A stretch of 64,000 nt of DNA. Origin: Ruminococcaceae bacterium UBA6353 (lineage in GTDB: Bacteria; Bacillota; Clostridia; Oscillospirales; Acutalibacteraceae). Below are positions 8,732-17,687 of this stretch, in pieces (positions within the stretch are counted from its first letter, which is position 1; each line of letters opens with the position of its first letter). The notes below the pieces were generated by a model. It was not told where the DNA came from. It did no database searches and worked only from the letters and a program-made list of their open reading frames with translations. Position numbers and translations under genes: made by a program. The stretch is from positions 64,733 to 128,732 of the forward strand of contig DJRT01000014.1 of assembly GCA_002437905.1 (NCBI GenBank), read 5' to 3'.

Positions 8732-8934
8732 ATGAAGAATACCACCTGCAATAACAGCAGCCGCAGCGTATGGCAGCTTCTGATCGTGCTGCTGGCTGTG
8801 CTGGCGGCGCTGGTGGCCGCCCTTGTCAGCGTCCGGCGGCTGACGGTACGGCTGCACCGGCTGTGCCGCGAGCTTAGCTCCCGCCTGCGGGTGACACCGC
8901 GCCCGCTGACGATGGAGTGGGAAGATACCAAATA
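8732..8934 (+). CDS. 67-aa single-span membrane protein
   Basis: A small protein, MKNTTCNNSSRSVWQ then a hydrophobic span at about residues 14-33 (LLIVLLAVLAALVAALVSV) and a basic tail rich in Arg and Leu, ending TMEWEDTK. I recognise no family. It has its own consensus promoter and a perfect 16-bp terminator, so it is a monocistronic and probably well expressed gene. GGAAAGGACGGGAG precedes the ATG; the longer frame from 8699 adds no plausible sequence. The positive-inside rule places the C-terminus in the cytoplasm. Confidence 0.7.
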
Positions 8935-8951
8935 AAATGAAAACGGAAAAA

Positions 8952-8998
8952 GCCCTGACCGCTGTACGGCGCGTTCGTACAGCGGTCAGGGCTTTTTT
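8952..8998 (+). terminator. Strong terminator of the 67-aa gene
   Basis: A 16-bp perfect stem (8952-8967 with 8977-8992), 9-nt loop, then TTTTTT. Confidence 0.9.
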
Positions 8999-9104
8999 GT
9001 TTGCGCCGGCATTTTTGCACGGCGGATTTTTCCAGCGTTTTTGCCGGCTATATGCGACAAACTAAGCCCGGATAATGAAAAAACAGGGAGAGGGCGCAGG
9101 CGAT

Positions 9105-10361
9105 ATGACAAAACAGGGGCGCGGCCGTGCAGCCGGCTGTGTAATGGGAAAAATGCTGTGGTGGCTGCTGGCGGCGGCGTGTCTGTGCCTGCTCGGCGCG
9201 GTCGGCTACCTGCAGCAGACGCTGCCGGATCGCTATACCATCACCCGCGGCAGTGCACTGGTGATCAGCCGGCTGGTGGAAAGCCGGCCGGTGGCCGGCG
9301 GCCACACGGTGGCACTGGTGGGGCGCCAGAGCGGCGAGGAAAGCTATGTGACCAGCCTGCGCCTGCTGGGAGCCGTGCCGATCAAGCAGGCGACGGTCAC
9401 GGTGGTGGATGCCCCGGTGGTGACCGTCTGCGGCACTCCCTTTGGCATTAAGCTGTATACCGACGGGGTGCTGATCGTCGGCATGGATGATGTGCGCACG
9501 GCGGCCGGCAAGGTGAACCCGGCCGCGGCGGCCGGCATCCGCGTGGGGGATACCATCGTCTCTATCGACGGCCGCGCAGTGACGACGAATGAGCAGGTGG
9601 CGGCCGCCATCAACGCGGCCGGCGGGCACAGTGTGACCATGCTCATCCGGCGGGAGGGGATCACCTTTTCCGCCGCCTTCACCCCGGCGCGGGCGGCCGA
9701 GGGGGAGGGCTACAAGGCCGGCCTATGGGTGCGGGACAGCACCGCCGGCATCGGCATGCTGACCTTCTATGAGCCGGAGAGCCGGGCGTTTGGCGGGCTG
9801 GGGCATGCCGTCAGCGATGCCGATACCGGCGAGACGCTGAGCGTGGGCAGCGGCGAGGTGGTGCCGGCGCGCATATTCGGTGTGGAAAAAGGGGAAGAGG
9901 GCACGCCGGGCGAGCTGTGCGGCAGCTTTGAGCCGGGGACGCTGGGACGCCTGCAGGTGAATGCAGCGGACGGCCTGTACGGCTGTCTGACCCACCTGCC
10001 GGCGGGCGGTGTGAGCATGCCGGTGGCAATGAAGCAGGAGGTGCAGACCGGAGCGGTGCAGATCCTGACGACGGTCAGCGGCACCACGCCGGAGCTGTAC
10101 GATGCCGAGATCGTGCAGGTGCGCTACCATGCCTCGGCGGCCACCCGGCACCTGGTGCTGCGGGTGACCGACAGCCGCCTGCTGGCGCTGACCGGCGGCA
10201 TTGTGCAGGGGATGTCCGGCAGCCCGATCATCCAGAACGGCAAGCTGGTGGGGGCGGTGACCCATGTGCTGGTGGACGACCCGACCGCCGGGTACGGCAT
10301 ATTTGCCGAGACCATGCTGGAGGAGGCGGAGCAGGCGGCACAGACGGCGCCGGCCGCCTGA
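9105..10361 (+). CDS. spoIVB: SpoIVB-type sporulation signalling peptidase
   Basis: About 418 residues. An N-terminal membrane anchor (LWWLLAAACLCLLGAVGYL), then a PDZ domain (GIRVGDTIVSIDGRAV), then an S55 serine peptidase domain. Expected catalytic residues are visible: His in FGGLGHAVSD, Asp in VLRVTDS, and Ser in QGMSGSPIIQNGK. In Bacillus, SpoIVB is secreted from the forespore and cleaves SpoIVFA to activate pro-sigma-K processing. I place the start at the ATG at 9105, after GGGAGAGGG; an ATG at 9075 has no ribosome site. The gene implies the host forms endospores. Confidence 0.92.
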   Translation: MTKQGRGRAAGCVMGKMLWWLLAAACLCLLGAVGYLQQTLPDRYTITRGSALVISRLVESRPVAGGHTVALVGRQSGEESYVTSLRLLGAVPIKQATVTVVDAPVVTVCGTPFGIKLYTDGVLIVGMDDVRTAAGKVNPAAAAGIRVGDTIVSIDGRAVTTNEQVAAAINAAGGHSVTMLIRREGITFSAAFTPARAAEGEGYKAGLWVRDSTAGIGMLTFYEPESRAFGGLGHAVSDADTGETLSVGSGEVVPARIFGVEKGEEGTPGELCGSFEPGTLGRLQVNAADGLYGCLTHLPAGGVSMPVAMKQEVQTGAVQILTTVSGTTPELYDAEIVQVRYHASAATRHLVLRVTDSRLLALTGGIVQGMSGSPIIQNGKLVGAVTHVLVDDPTAGYGIFAETMLEEAEQAAQTAPAA

Positions 10362-10375
10362 CCGGCGGCAGCAAA

Positions 10376-10416
10376 AATGGCCGCCGCGCACCGAGAGCCG
10401 ATGCGGGGCGGCCATT
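10376..10416 (+). terminator. Hairpin after spoIVB
   Basis: AATGGCCGCC (10376-10385) pairs with GGCGGCCATT (10407-10416). It lacks a T-tract, so termination is uncertain. Confidence 0.4.
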
Positions 10417-10450
10417 GTGTCAGCCCGAAGGCGGCTGTGCTATAAAAAAT

Positions 10451-10484
10451 CGGGCGCACCCCCTGCACGGTGGAGGTGCGCCCG
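10451..10484 (-). terminator. Terminator of the GH78-like gene
   Basis: CGGGCGCACC (10451-10460) pairs with GGTGCGCCCG (10475-10484). On the minus strand it is followed by ATTTTTTATA. Confidence 0.8.
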
Positions 10485-10504
10485 CCGGTATATCTTGCGG
10501 AAGC

Positions 10505-12007
10505 TTATTCGGCCTTGTTGTGATATTTGCGCAGCCAGTACGAGGGCGTGCAGCTCCAGGCGTGGCAGGCGCTGTTCAGGGCCGGCTGCCCATAGGGCGA
10601 CAGCCGCTCATTGCGCGGGTCGAAGCATTCCGGGCAGCAATCAAAGCCGGCATCGGCAATGGCGCCCCAATAGGTGCGGATGCACTGCAGCGCCTTTTCC
10701 GACAGGCCGCAGGTGTACAGCGCCTCCAGATAGTAGTGCATCATGAACGGGGAGGAGCAGCGGATGGACGGGTCGGCCGCCTCGGTGCGCTCCAGCAGCT
10801 TTTGTCCTTCCTCCGGGCTGAGGGCGCCGGAAAGCGCTGCCCAGATCTGCGACTGCCAGGAGACCTCGCCCTGGGCGGTCATAAACAGCCCGGTTTCGGC
10901 ATCGTAATAGTGCAGCAGCGCCTGCTCCACCTCCGCCAGCAGCGAGGTCAGGCAGTTATAGGTGCGGCGCAGGCACTTGGCCAGCTCGATCATCTGCCGC
11001 AGGATGTAGGCCAGATACCCCAGCCCGGCCACGGCGCGGTCGTAGTTGCCGTGGTCGATAAACAGCGGCGCGCGCAGCTGCTGCGTTTTGCGGTCAAAAA
11101 CCGTGTCCGCATACCGGATCTGGTGCAGCGCCACATCGTACAGCTCGTTGGCCAGCGTCAGATCGCCGCTGTACTGCACATAATCGTACAGGCACGGGAC
11201 CATGCACAGCGAATAGTCCAGGTAGATCCACTGATCCACATAGGGGCTGGTATCCGGGAAGACGCACGGGGCGATCAGGCCGCTTTTGTTGCGGTGGTCG
11301 GCAAAAAGGTGCAGGCAGCGGCGGATCAGCGCCGTATTGTGGAAGGTGACCGAGTCCACCAGCGCCTGCAGCCGCAGATCGCCGATCCACAGCCGCCGGT
11401 CACGCTTGGGGCCGTCCTCGAACACATCCTGCTCGCATTCCTTCAGCGTTTTTACGCACATGGTGTCAATGCGCTGCAGCTGCTCATCGGGGGCGGTGTA
11501 CGGGTCGGCGTCCTCCAGCCGCACGGCGGAAACGCTGTCCACATACAGGTCGGTCAGGGCCACCGGGAAGCGGAAGGTGCCGGGACGCTCCAGCTTGAGG
11601 TACCGGAAGGAATACCGCCGCTCCAGGCTGCCGGTATAGGGCACGAAGGGCACGGTCTTGAAATCCAGCTGCGCCCATGTGGCGGAAAGGCAATTGGGCT
11701 GATCCTCGATCGACTCCATCAGCTCGATCGGCATCTCGGCAAAGGAAAAGCTGAAATTGGTCGGGGAATCCGGAATGTGGTCTGCGCTGCCGCAATCCAG
11801 CGACAGGTGCAGATAGCCGGTATAGTGGTCGCCGAAATCCAGGATGATCGGCTCCTTTTCCAGTATCAGCGGGAAAGTGACATCCCGCAGCCGGTGTATC
11901 GCATAGCCCTGAAAGCTGCGTCTGTCGGCTGTGACCTCCACGAGGGCTGCCGGCCGGACAGCCGTGTGCTGCAGCTCCCGCTTGCGTCGGTCATGCTTGC
12001 TTCTCAT
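10505..12007 (-). CDS. GH78-like alpha-L-rhamnosidase-type protein
   Basis: A 500-residue protein without a signal peptide, so probably cytoplasmic. After a beta-rich N-terminal region (about 1-165), the catalytic-type (alpha/alpha)6 domain begins near residue 175. The motif EDGPKRDRRLWIGDLRLQA near 205 matches the DGPKRDR(L)xWxGD hallmark of GH78 and relatives. Many aromatic residues (WIYLDYSLCMV, HAWSCTPSYWL) fit a sugar-binding cleft. It is shorter than classic GH78 enzymes, lacking most accessory beta modules, so activity on rhamnosides is an inference. It is divergent from the AraC regulator at 12484, which probably controls it. Confidence 0.8.
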   Translation of the reverse strand: MRSKHDRRKRELQHTAVRPAALVEVTADRRSFQGYAIHRLRDVTFPLILEKEPIILDFGDHYTGYLHLSLDCGSADHIPDSPTNFSFSFAEMPIELMESIEDQPNCLSATWAQLDFKTVPFVPYTGSLERRYSFRYLKLERPGTFRFPVALTDLYVDSVSAVRLEDADPYTAPDEQLQRIDTMCVKTLKECEQDVFEDGPKRDRRLWIGDLRLQALVDSVTFHNTALIRRCLHLFADHRNKSGLIAPCVFPDTSPYVDQWIYLDYSLCMVPCLYDYVQYSGDLTLANELYDVALHQIRYADTVFDRKTQQLRAPLFIDHGNYDRAVAGLGYLAYILRQMIELAKCLRRTYNCLTSLLAEVEQALLHYYDAETGLFMTAQGEVSWQSQIWAALSGALSPEEGQKLLERTEAADPSIRCSSPFMMHYYLEALYTCGLSEKALQCIRTYWGAIADAGFDCCPECFDPRNERLSPYGQPALNSACHAWSCTPSYWLRKYHNKAE

Positions 12008-12483
12008 TGTGGTATATCATTCCTTCCTGTTTGTGTGCGGCCGATCATCGGCTTATAGTAACATACTTGATATAATACCATATCAGCGATTGCTTTGGCT
12101 ATGAGGATATTGCTGAATATGTGTGGTTTCTTTACCCTTTTTGGCCTTAGTTTGCCGAAAGCGTCGATTTTTCTATGGCGCCGATGGCGTTTGTTGGCAA
12201 TATATTGAAAAAAGCGCCGGAAAAATTGGCTATTTTCATTCTTTCCGGCAGAATGGCCGTTTTCGGCACTTTTCGGCGGGAAACGGGAAAGTATCCATAG
12301 TATAGCATGAAGCTGAAGAAAAAAGAATGGAGAGTTTCGCTTTTTCTTTGTACTTTTCATTCATTATACGGTAAATTTCTTTCAAGCGATTGACAGATAT
12401 TTTTTGTCAATGCTACAATATTACTGGTTTTACGCCGAAAAAATTGGACGAATTAACCATTCTGTGAGCAGGGAGGCAGCCGG
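12008..12483. promoter_or_regulatory. Divergent control region between GH78-like and araC-type genes
   Basis: This 476-bp AT-rich gap holds no gene I can support. It carries TGATAT-AATACC-ATATCA (12068-12085), a perfect 6-bp-arm palindrome close to the GH78-like start. It also carries GCCGGAAA/TTTCCGGC (12216-12223 and 12242-12249) and the promoter of the regulator at its right end. The palindrome is a candidate operator; which regulator binds is inference. Confidence 0.5.
12390..12419 (+). promoter_or_regulatory. Promoter of the AraC gene with an embedded inverted repeat
   Basis: TTGACA (12390-12395), 18 bp, TACAAT (12414-12419). The -35 box is one arm of TTGACA-N9-TGTCAA (12390-12410), so a dimer bound there would block the promoter. 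Confidence 0.65.
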
Positions 12484-13260
12484 ATGGAGATTGTCAAGAA
12501 GATTGTCTTCGGTGATTCGGACGACAAACCGGTCGCCTGGGGACCCGGTGTGCGCAGCGAGCACATTATCCATTATGTCACCAAGGGGCGAGGCCGGATC
12601 TATTGCAACGGCCGGGAATATACCGTCACCGCCGGGGAGAGCTTTGTGGTGCAGCCGTACCGGATGATCCGGTATGTGCCGGACACCGACGACCCGTGGG
12701 GATACGCCTGGTGCATCATTGATGCCCAATCGGTGGAGATGATGATGGAGCAGCTGGTGTTTAAGCAGGACGATGTTACGATCGGCTATGTGGAGCCTGC
12801 CAAGATCGTGCCGCTGTACCGGATGCTGGACGAGGTGGGCAATTTCCCGGAGGCGGCCATGACCCGGTACGGATTGGCGCACGCCATTGTGGGGGTGTAC
12901 CTGGATGCCTACCCGCAGCACCGGCTGACCGCCTCGGAGGCGCTGTATGAGCGGGCGGTGCAGATCGTTGAAAGAAAATTCCATTCGGACAAGTATTCGG
13001 TGGCCGATATTGCCGCGGATCTGAACATCAGCGGCGCCACCCTATACCGCCTTTTTGTGACAAAAAGCGGCCTGTCGCCGAACACCTATCTGCAGAGCTA
13101 CCGCATCCAGCAGGCACAGAAAATGCTGAAGGCCGGCCTGACGATCAAGGAAACCGCGCTTTCCTGCGGGTTTTCCGACCAGTTCTACTTTTCCAAGGCG
13201 TTCAAAAAGATTGCCGGGCTGACGCCGACCGAGTACAAGCAGCGCGAAGCACGCCGGTAA
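12484..13260 (+). CDS. AraC family transcriptional regulator
   Basis: 258 residues. The N-terminal half is a cupin-like sensor (VTKGRGRIYCNGREYTVTAG, residues 30-49). The C-terminal 100 residues hold two helix-turn-helix motifs: VADIAADLNISGATLYRLF and IKETALSCGFSDQFYFSKAF, ending GLTPTEYKQREARR. This is the usual single-chain AraC layout. GGGAGG precedes the ATG by 7 nt. It lies between the divergent GH78-like gene and the large surface/uptake locus that starts 190 bp downstream on the same strand, and could control either or both in response to a sugar. Confidence 0.93.
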   Translation: MEIVKKIVFGDSDDKPVAWGPGVRSEHIIHYVTKGRGRIYCNGREYTVTAGESFVVQPYRMIRYVPDTDDPWGYAWCIIDAQSVEMMMEQLVFKQDDVTIGYVEPAKIVPLYRMLDEVGNFPEAAMTRYGLAHAIVGVYLDAYPQHRLTASEALYERAVQIVERKFHSDKYSVADIAADLNISGATLYRLFVTKSGLSPNTYLQSYRIQQAQKMLKAGLTIKETALSCGFSDQFYFSKAFKKIAGLTPTEYKQREARR

Positions 13261-13277
13261 TATAAGGTAATATATCC

Positions 13278-13335
13278 AATAGTTGTGTGGTACAAATGGC
13301 AGGGTGTTCCATTTGTGCTATACAACTATTTTTTT
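13278..13335 (+). terminator. Terminator of the AraC gene
   Basis: AATAGTTGT (13278-13286) pairs with ACAACTATT (13322-13330), and ACAAATGG (13292-13299) with CCATTTGT (13309-13316). A T-run follows. It separates the regulator from the GH16 gene, which therefore needs its own promoter; TTGACA at 13355-13360 and TAAAAT at 13405-13410 are possible parts but are not correctly spaced to each other. Confidence 0.85.
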
Positions 13336-13451
13336 CGCACGGCCAAGAATGATTTTGACATATCATTGAAGAAAATGTCCATGGCAAAGAACCGGGGGGT
13401 ACGATAAAATTTGAATAGTGAAGTATTGACGACATAAGGAGGACGCCCACA

Positions 13452-14777
13452 GTGAGAAAGAAAATTGCCTGTCTGGCTATCGCACTTTCCATGATCTTTG
13501 TCGCTTCCTGCGGAAATTCCGGGAAGCAGGACACGACTTCCGGCAATAAAACAACCAATCCGACAACCACGACCACTGCGCCCGAGCAGATCGGAACGAC
13601 CACCGCACCCAGCGGTACCACCACCGCCGGCCGCAAGGATGGCACCACCACCTCGCAGCGGCTTGTCCGCGTGACGGTGACCAGCCAGGTGGCGGAGAGC
13701 GACCCCACCCGCCGCTCCGACCGGGACAGCAATGCCGGTGAGGATGCCGGCAACCGCGTATCGCAGGATCCGGTCAACCGGGACGACGCGCCGCCGCTGA
13801 CCGAATGGAAGCAGGGCACGCTGGGCTCGTACAAGCTGGTGTGGAACGACGAATTCGACAAGGACGGCATCGACTATAACAAGTGGTGCTACGGCTCGGA
13901 GAACCCGGACACCTACGACAACATGCTGCTGCTGACCGAGGATGAGGACCCCAGCATCATCACGGCTGAGGACGGCCTGCTGAAGATGAATGCCCGCCGC
14001 TATGTCAGCAAGACAAATTCGAAGATCGAATACGCGACCAACAAATCCTTCAGCACCCGCGAGACGATGAACTTCCGCTACGGCTATGTGGAGATGCGCG
14101 CCATGGTGCCGATGCGCGCCGGCAGCTTCTCCGCCTTCTGGGCGATCGGTAAGCCGGGCTTGGTCTCCAAGCTGCCGAACGGCTACTACACCGAGATCGA
14201 CTTCTTTGAGGAATTCGGCAGTGACTACGAGCTGGTGCCGAACTTCCACAAGTGGTACGACGATTACAGCCACAGCAACTTTGATCTGAGCTGGTCGAAG
14301 AAGCAGGGCAATACCGGTATCGGCAAAACGCAGTACGGCATCTACCGTTTCAAGGATATCCGCACGCTGCCGTATGAATTCCATCTGTACGGTGTGGAGT
14401 GGACCAAGGAATACATCAAGACCTATGTGGACGGCGAGTGCTACTGCACCTTTGATGTCAACTATGCCTACGATAAGGATTGGGACTACGGCCCCAATGT
14501 AAATGCCACCCAGCCGCTCAGCCCCCAGAAGAAGGATATGAGTGGTTACCACGATTACATCTACCTGCTGCTGCAGAACCTGATCTATGCCAATGCGGAC
14601 AGCGGCGTGGGAGAGAACGGCAGCGTGATCACGCAGCACATCATTGATGAAAACACGATCTTCCCGTTCCAGTACTGGGTGGATTATGTGCGGCTGTATC
14701 AGGATCCCACCAACCCCGACAACGGCCTGTACTATCTCAACGAGAATGGACAGAAGGTCAACTACTACAACAACTAA
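13452..14777 (+). CDS. GH16-family glycoside hydrolase lipoprotein
   Basis: 441 residues from a GTG start preceded by AAGGAGG. A lipoprotein signal ends in FVASC (Cys20), followed by a Thr-rich linker (about 27-75) that would extend the enzyme from the membrane. The GH16 domain spans roughly 125-420. Its signature EIDFFEEFG carries the expected nucleophile E248, helper D250 and acid/base E253. GH16 enzymes retain configuration and cut beta-1,3/1,4 glucans or galactans; which one cannot be read from sequence by eye. It leads the surface/uptake locus and probably supplies the oligosaccharides imported by it. Confidence 0.9.
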   Translation: MRKKIACLAIALSMIFVASCGNSGKQDTTSGNKTTNPTTTTTAPEQIGTTTAPSGTTTAGRKDGTTTSQRLVRVTVTSQVAESDPTRRSDRDSNAGEDAGNRVSQDPVNRDDAPPLTEWKQGTLGSYKLVWNDEFDKDGIDYNKWCYGSENPDTYDNMLLLTEDEDPSIITAEDGLLKMNARRYVSKTNSKIEYATNKSFSTRETMNFRYGYVEMRAMVPMRAGSFSAFWAIGKPGLVSKLPNGYYTEIDFFEEFGSDYELVPNFHKWYDDYSHSNFDLSWSKKQGNTGIGKTQYGIYRFKDIRTLPYEFHLYGVEWTKEYIKTYVDGECYCTFDVNYAYDKDWDYGPNVNATQPLSPQKKDMSGYHDYIYLLLQNLIYANADSGVGENGSVITQHIIDENTIFPFQYWVDYVRLYQDPTNPDNGLYYLNENGQKVNYYNN

Positions 14778-14798
14778 CAGCGGAAAGGGTTACAGAGA

Positions 14799-17687
14799 AT
14801 GAAGCTTGTCAGGAGATTATGTGCGGCCGCAGCCTGCATGGCGGTGACCTTTGGCGCCGTTGGCGCCGCGCTGCCGCCGGCGGCAGCGGAGACCCTGCCG
14901 GCTGCGGCGGCGGATACCGTCACAGCGGCAGCGGATGGCTATGCGGTGTACGCGGCGGCGCTGACGGATTGCCCGGACGCGGCGCAGGCGATCACGCTGG
15001 CCGGCGGCGCTTACATACAGGCAACGGACGGACTGCAGCGCAGCGCCGACTATGAAACGGCACCGGACGCCGTGCTGCTGCCGCAGGGCACCGGCACCCT
15101 GACATATGAGCTGGAGGTGCCGCAGACAGCGCTGTACGCGCTCAGCCTGCGGTACGCCTCGCTGGAGGGCAATGGCCTGGATATCCGCGTGGGCCTGCGC
15201 ATTGACGGGGAGTACCCGTTCAGCGAGGCAGCGGAGCTGAGCTTTCCGCGCATGTGGCATAATGAGAGCGAGACCTGGAAGCAGGACAAGGACGGCAACG
15301 ACCTGACCCCGGAGCAGACGGAATACCGCGATATGGTGGATCAGCCGGCGCGGGACAGCCTGGGCGTGGAGGTGGAGCCGTATGTTTTCCGGCTGACCGC
15401 CGGCCGCCACACCATCACGGTGGAGGGCGGCGGCGAGGCCTTTGCCCTGGGACAGCTGCGTTTCCTGCCGCCGGAGCGGCCGGCCGCCTATACGGCGCCG
15501 ACGGATCTGACGGACGCGCAGGGGGTGCAGCCCATCCTGCTGCAGGGCGAGTCCGCGACCTATAAGTCCTCCTCGGCCATGGTGCCGAAAGGGGATAATA
15601 CCGACGCAGCAATGACCCCGGCCAGCGCGGAGAATGTGCGCCTGAACTATATCGGCGGCTCCTCCTGGGCGAAGCCGAATGCCTCGGCCACCTGGAGCTT
15701 CCGCGTGGAGCAGGCCGGCTACTATAAGCTGGCTTTCCGCTTCAAGCAGGATCAGATCATCAATGCCAAGACCTACCGCCGCCTGAAGATCGACGGGGTG
15801 ACCCCCTTTGCCGAGGCGGCGTGCATCGCCTTTCCGTATGCCACCAAATGGCAGGCGCAGGTGCTGACCAATGCCGCCGGCGAGGAGTGCCTGGTGTGGC
15901 TGGATGCGGGCGACCATACCGTCACGATGGAGTCCACCCTGGGCGCCGCGGCGGCGGTCTACGGCAAGCTGCAGACCATTGTGCAGAGCCTTGGCGACAC
16001 CTACACCTCCGTGGTGATGGTGACCGGGGAATCCCCCGACGCCGGCCGCGATTATGAGCTTTTTCGCTCCATCCCGGGCTTTGAGGACACGCTGCGCACC
16101 AATATGGAGGCGCTGGATGCCCTGGTGCAGGAGCTGCAGACGCTCTCCGGTAAGAAGAGCACGCAGGCCATTGCCTCCATGCAGAATATGCGCCGGGTGC
16201 TGCGCCTAATGCTGGAGCGCCCCTATATCGCGCACCAGTACCTTTCGGATTATTATTCCAACTACTGCTCCGTCAGCGCATGGATGAACGATATGTCCTC
16301 CATGCCGCTGGCGCTGGATGAGCTGCGTATCGTGTACCACTCGCAGGAGGCGGAGATGCAATCGGTCGGGGTGCTTGACCGGCTGCTGTTTTCCCTGCGG
16401 CGGTTCATCAATTCCTTCCGCCAGAATGACGGCAGCCAGGCCACGGCGAAGAGCGACACCAAGCTGCGCCTGTGGGTGAACTGGGGCCGCGATCAGACGC
16501 GTGCCCTGAGCAGCCTGATCCAGGACTCCTTCACGGCCGGCACCGGCATTGAGGTGGATGTGCAGATGGTCAACGCCACGCTGGTGCAGGGTATCATGTC
16601 CGGCAATGCGCCGGATCTGGCGCTGCAGATGTCGCGTGCGGAGCCGGTAAACCTCGGTATCCGCAATGCTCTGATGGATCTGAAGAGCTTTCCGGACTAT
16701 GAGGAGGTGCTGCAGCGCTTCCAGCCGGGCGCCGAGGTGCCCTACTGCTACAACGGCCGCTGTTATGCCCTGCCGGATACCCAGAGCTACATGGTCATGT
16801 TCTACCGCACGGATATCCTGGAGAAGCTGGAGCTGGAGGTGCCGAACACCTGGGAGGACTTTATCCGTGCCTCCACGGTGATCCAGCGGCACAATATGCA
16901 GGTGTACCTGCCGTATACCCGCATCACCTCCGGCACCACGGTCAATGCCGGTATCGGCAGCCTGAACCTCTATCCGACGCTGATGCTGCAGAACAAGCTG
17001 CCGCTGTATAACGATGAGCAGACGGCGACGGTGATCGGCAGCGAGCAGTCGGTCTCGGTGTTCGACAGCTGGACGCGGATGTACACCGATTATCAATTCT
17101 TGAAAGAGGCGGATTTCTACAACCGCTTCCGTACCGGCTCCATGCCCCTGGGCATTGCCGGCTATACCACCTGCCTGACGCTTTCGCAAACGGCGGCCGA
17201 GATCGATGGCCGCTGGGCAATGGCGCCGGTGCCGGCGGCGGACGGGGAGCACCACACCGTGGCCGGCAGCGGCACCGGCTGTGCGATCCTCTCCACCACC
17301 GACAAGGCGGAGCAGGCATGGGAATTCCTGAAATGGTGGACGAGTGCCGAGACCCAGGAGCGGTATTCCAAGAATGTGGAGTCCGTGCTGGGAACCGTCG
17401 GCCGTGTGGCGACCTCCAATGTGGAGGCATTCAAGAAGCTTTCCTGGAGTGCGACGGAGCGCGAGCAGCTGCTGGCGCAGTGGTCGCAGGTGCAGGAGAT
17501 CCCGGAGATCCCCGGCAGCTATTATCTTTCCCGTGCGCTGGATCAGGCGTACTGGGAAGTCCTTAACGGCGTATCCAACAGCATGGACGCCGTAAACAAG
17601 TGGAGCGATATCGCCAATGAGGAGATCTCGCGCAAGGTGCAGGAGTATGAGTACCTGGAGGAGGGCAGACGCAATGCCAAGAATTAA
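14799..17687 (+). CDS. Large ABC solute-binding protein with two carbohydrate-binding-like modules
   Basis: 962 residues. After a signal peptide (1-30) come two similar beta-sandwich-like modules at about 60-225 and 245-395, sharing a pattern of YELEVPQTALYALSLRY / WSFRVEQAGYYKLAFRF and LRIDGEYPFSEA / LKIDGVTPFAEA. A helical connector (about 400-540) leads to a family-1-type extracellular solute-binding domain (about 554-955, starting LRLWVNWGRDQTRALSS). No lipobox Cys is obvious. I recall the same architecture in Paenibacillus loci, where its ligand is also undefined. It overlaps the next permease gene by 14 nt. A combined capture and delivery protein for polysaccharide fragments is a reasonable inference. 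Confidence 0.88.
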   Translation: MKLVRRLCAAAACMAVTFGAVGAALPPAAAETLPAAAADTVTAAADGYAVYAAALTDCPDAAQAITLAGGAYIQATDGLQRSADYETAPDAVLLPQGTGTLTYELEVPQTALYALSLRYASLEGNGLDIRVGLRIDGEYPFSEAAELSFPRMWHNESETWKQDKDGNDLTPEQTEYRDMVDQPARDSLGVEVEPYVFRLTAGRHTITVEGGGEAFALGQLRFLPPERPAAYTAPTDLTDAQGVQPILLQGESATYKSSSAMVPKGDNTDAAMTPASAENVRLNYIGGSSWAKPNASATWSFRVEQAGYYKLAFRFKQDQIINAKTYRRLKIDGVTPFAEAACIAFPYATKWQAQVLTNAAGEECLVWLDAGDHTVTMESTLGAAAAVYGKLQTIVQSLGDTYTSVVMVTGESPDAGRDYELFRSIPGFEDTLRTNMEALDALVQELQTLSGKKSTQAIASMQNMRRVLRLMLERPYIAHQYLSDYYSNYCSVSAWMNDMSSMPLALDELRIVYHSQEAEMQSVGVLDRLLFSLRRFINSFRQNDGSQATAKSDTKLRLWVNWGRDQTRALSSLIQDSFTAGTGIEVDVQMVNATLVQGIMSGNAPDLALQMSRAEPVNLGIRNALMDLKSFPDYEEVLQRFQPGAEVPYCYNGRCYALPDTQSYMVMFYRTDILEKLELEVPNTWEDFIRASTVIQRHNMQVYLPYTRITSGTTVNAGIGSLNLYPTLMLQNKLPLYNDEQTATVIGSEQSVSVFDSWTRMYTDYQFLKEADFYNRFRTGSMPLGIAGYTTCLTLSQTAAEIDGRWAMAPVPAADGEHHTVAGSGTGCAILSTTDKAEQAWEFLKWWTSAETQERYSKNVESVLGTVGRVATSNVEAFKKLSWSATEREQLLAQWSQVQEIPEIPGSYYLSRALDQAYWEVLNGVSNSMDAVNKWSDIANEEISRKVQEYEYLEEGRRNAKN

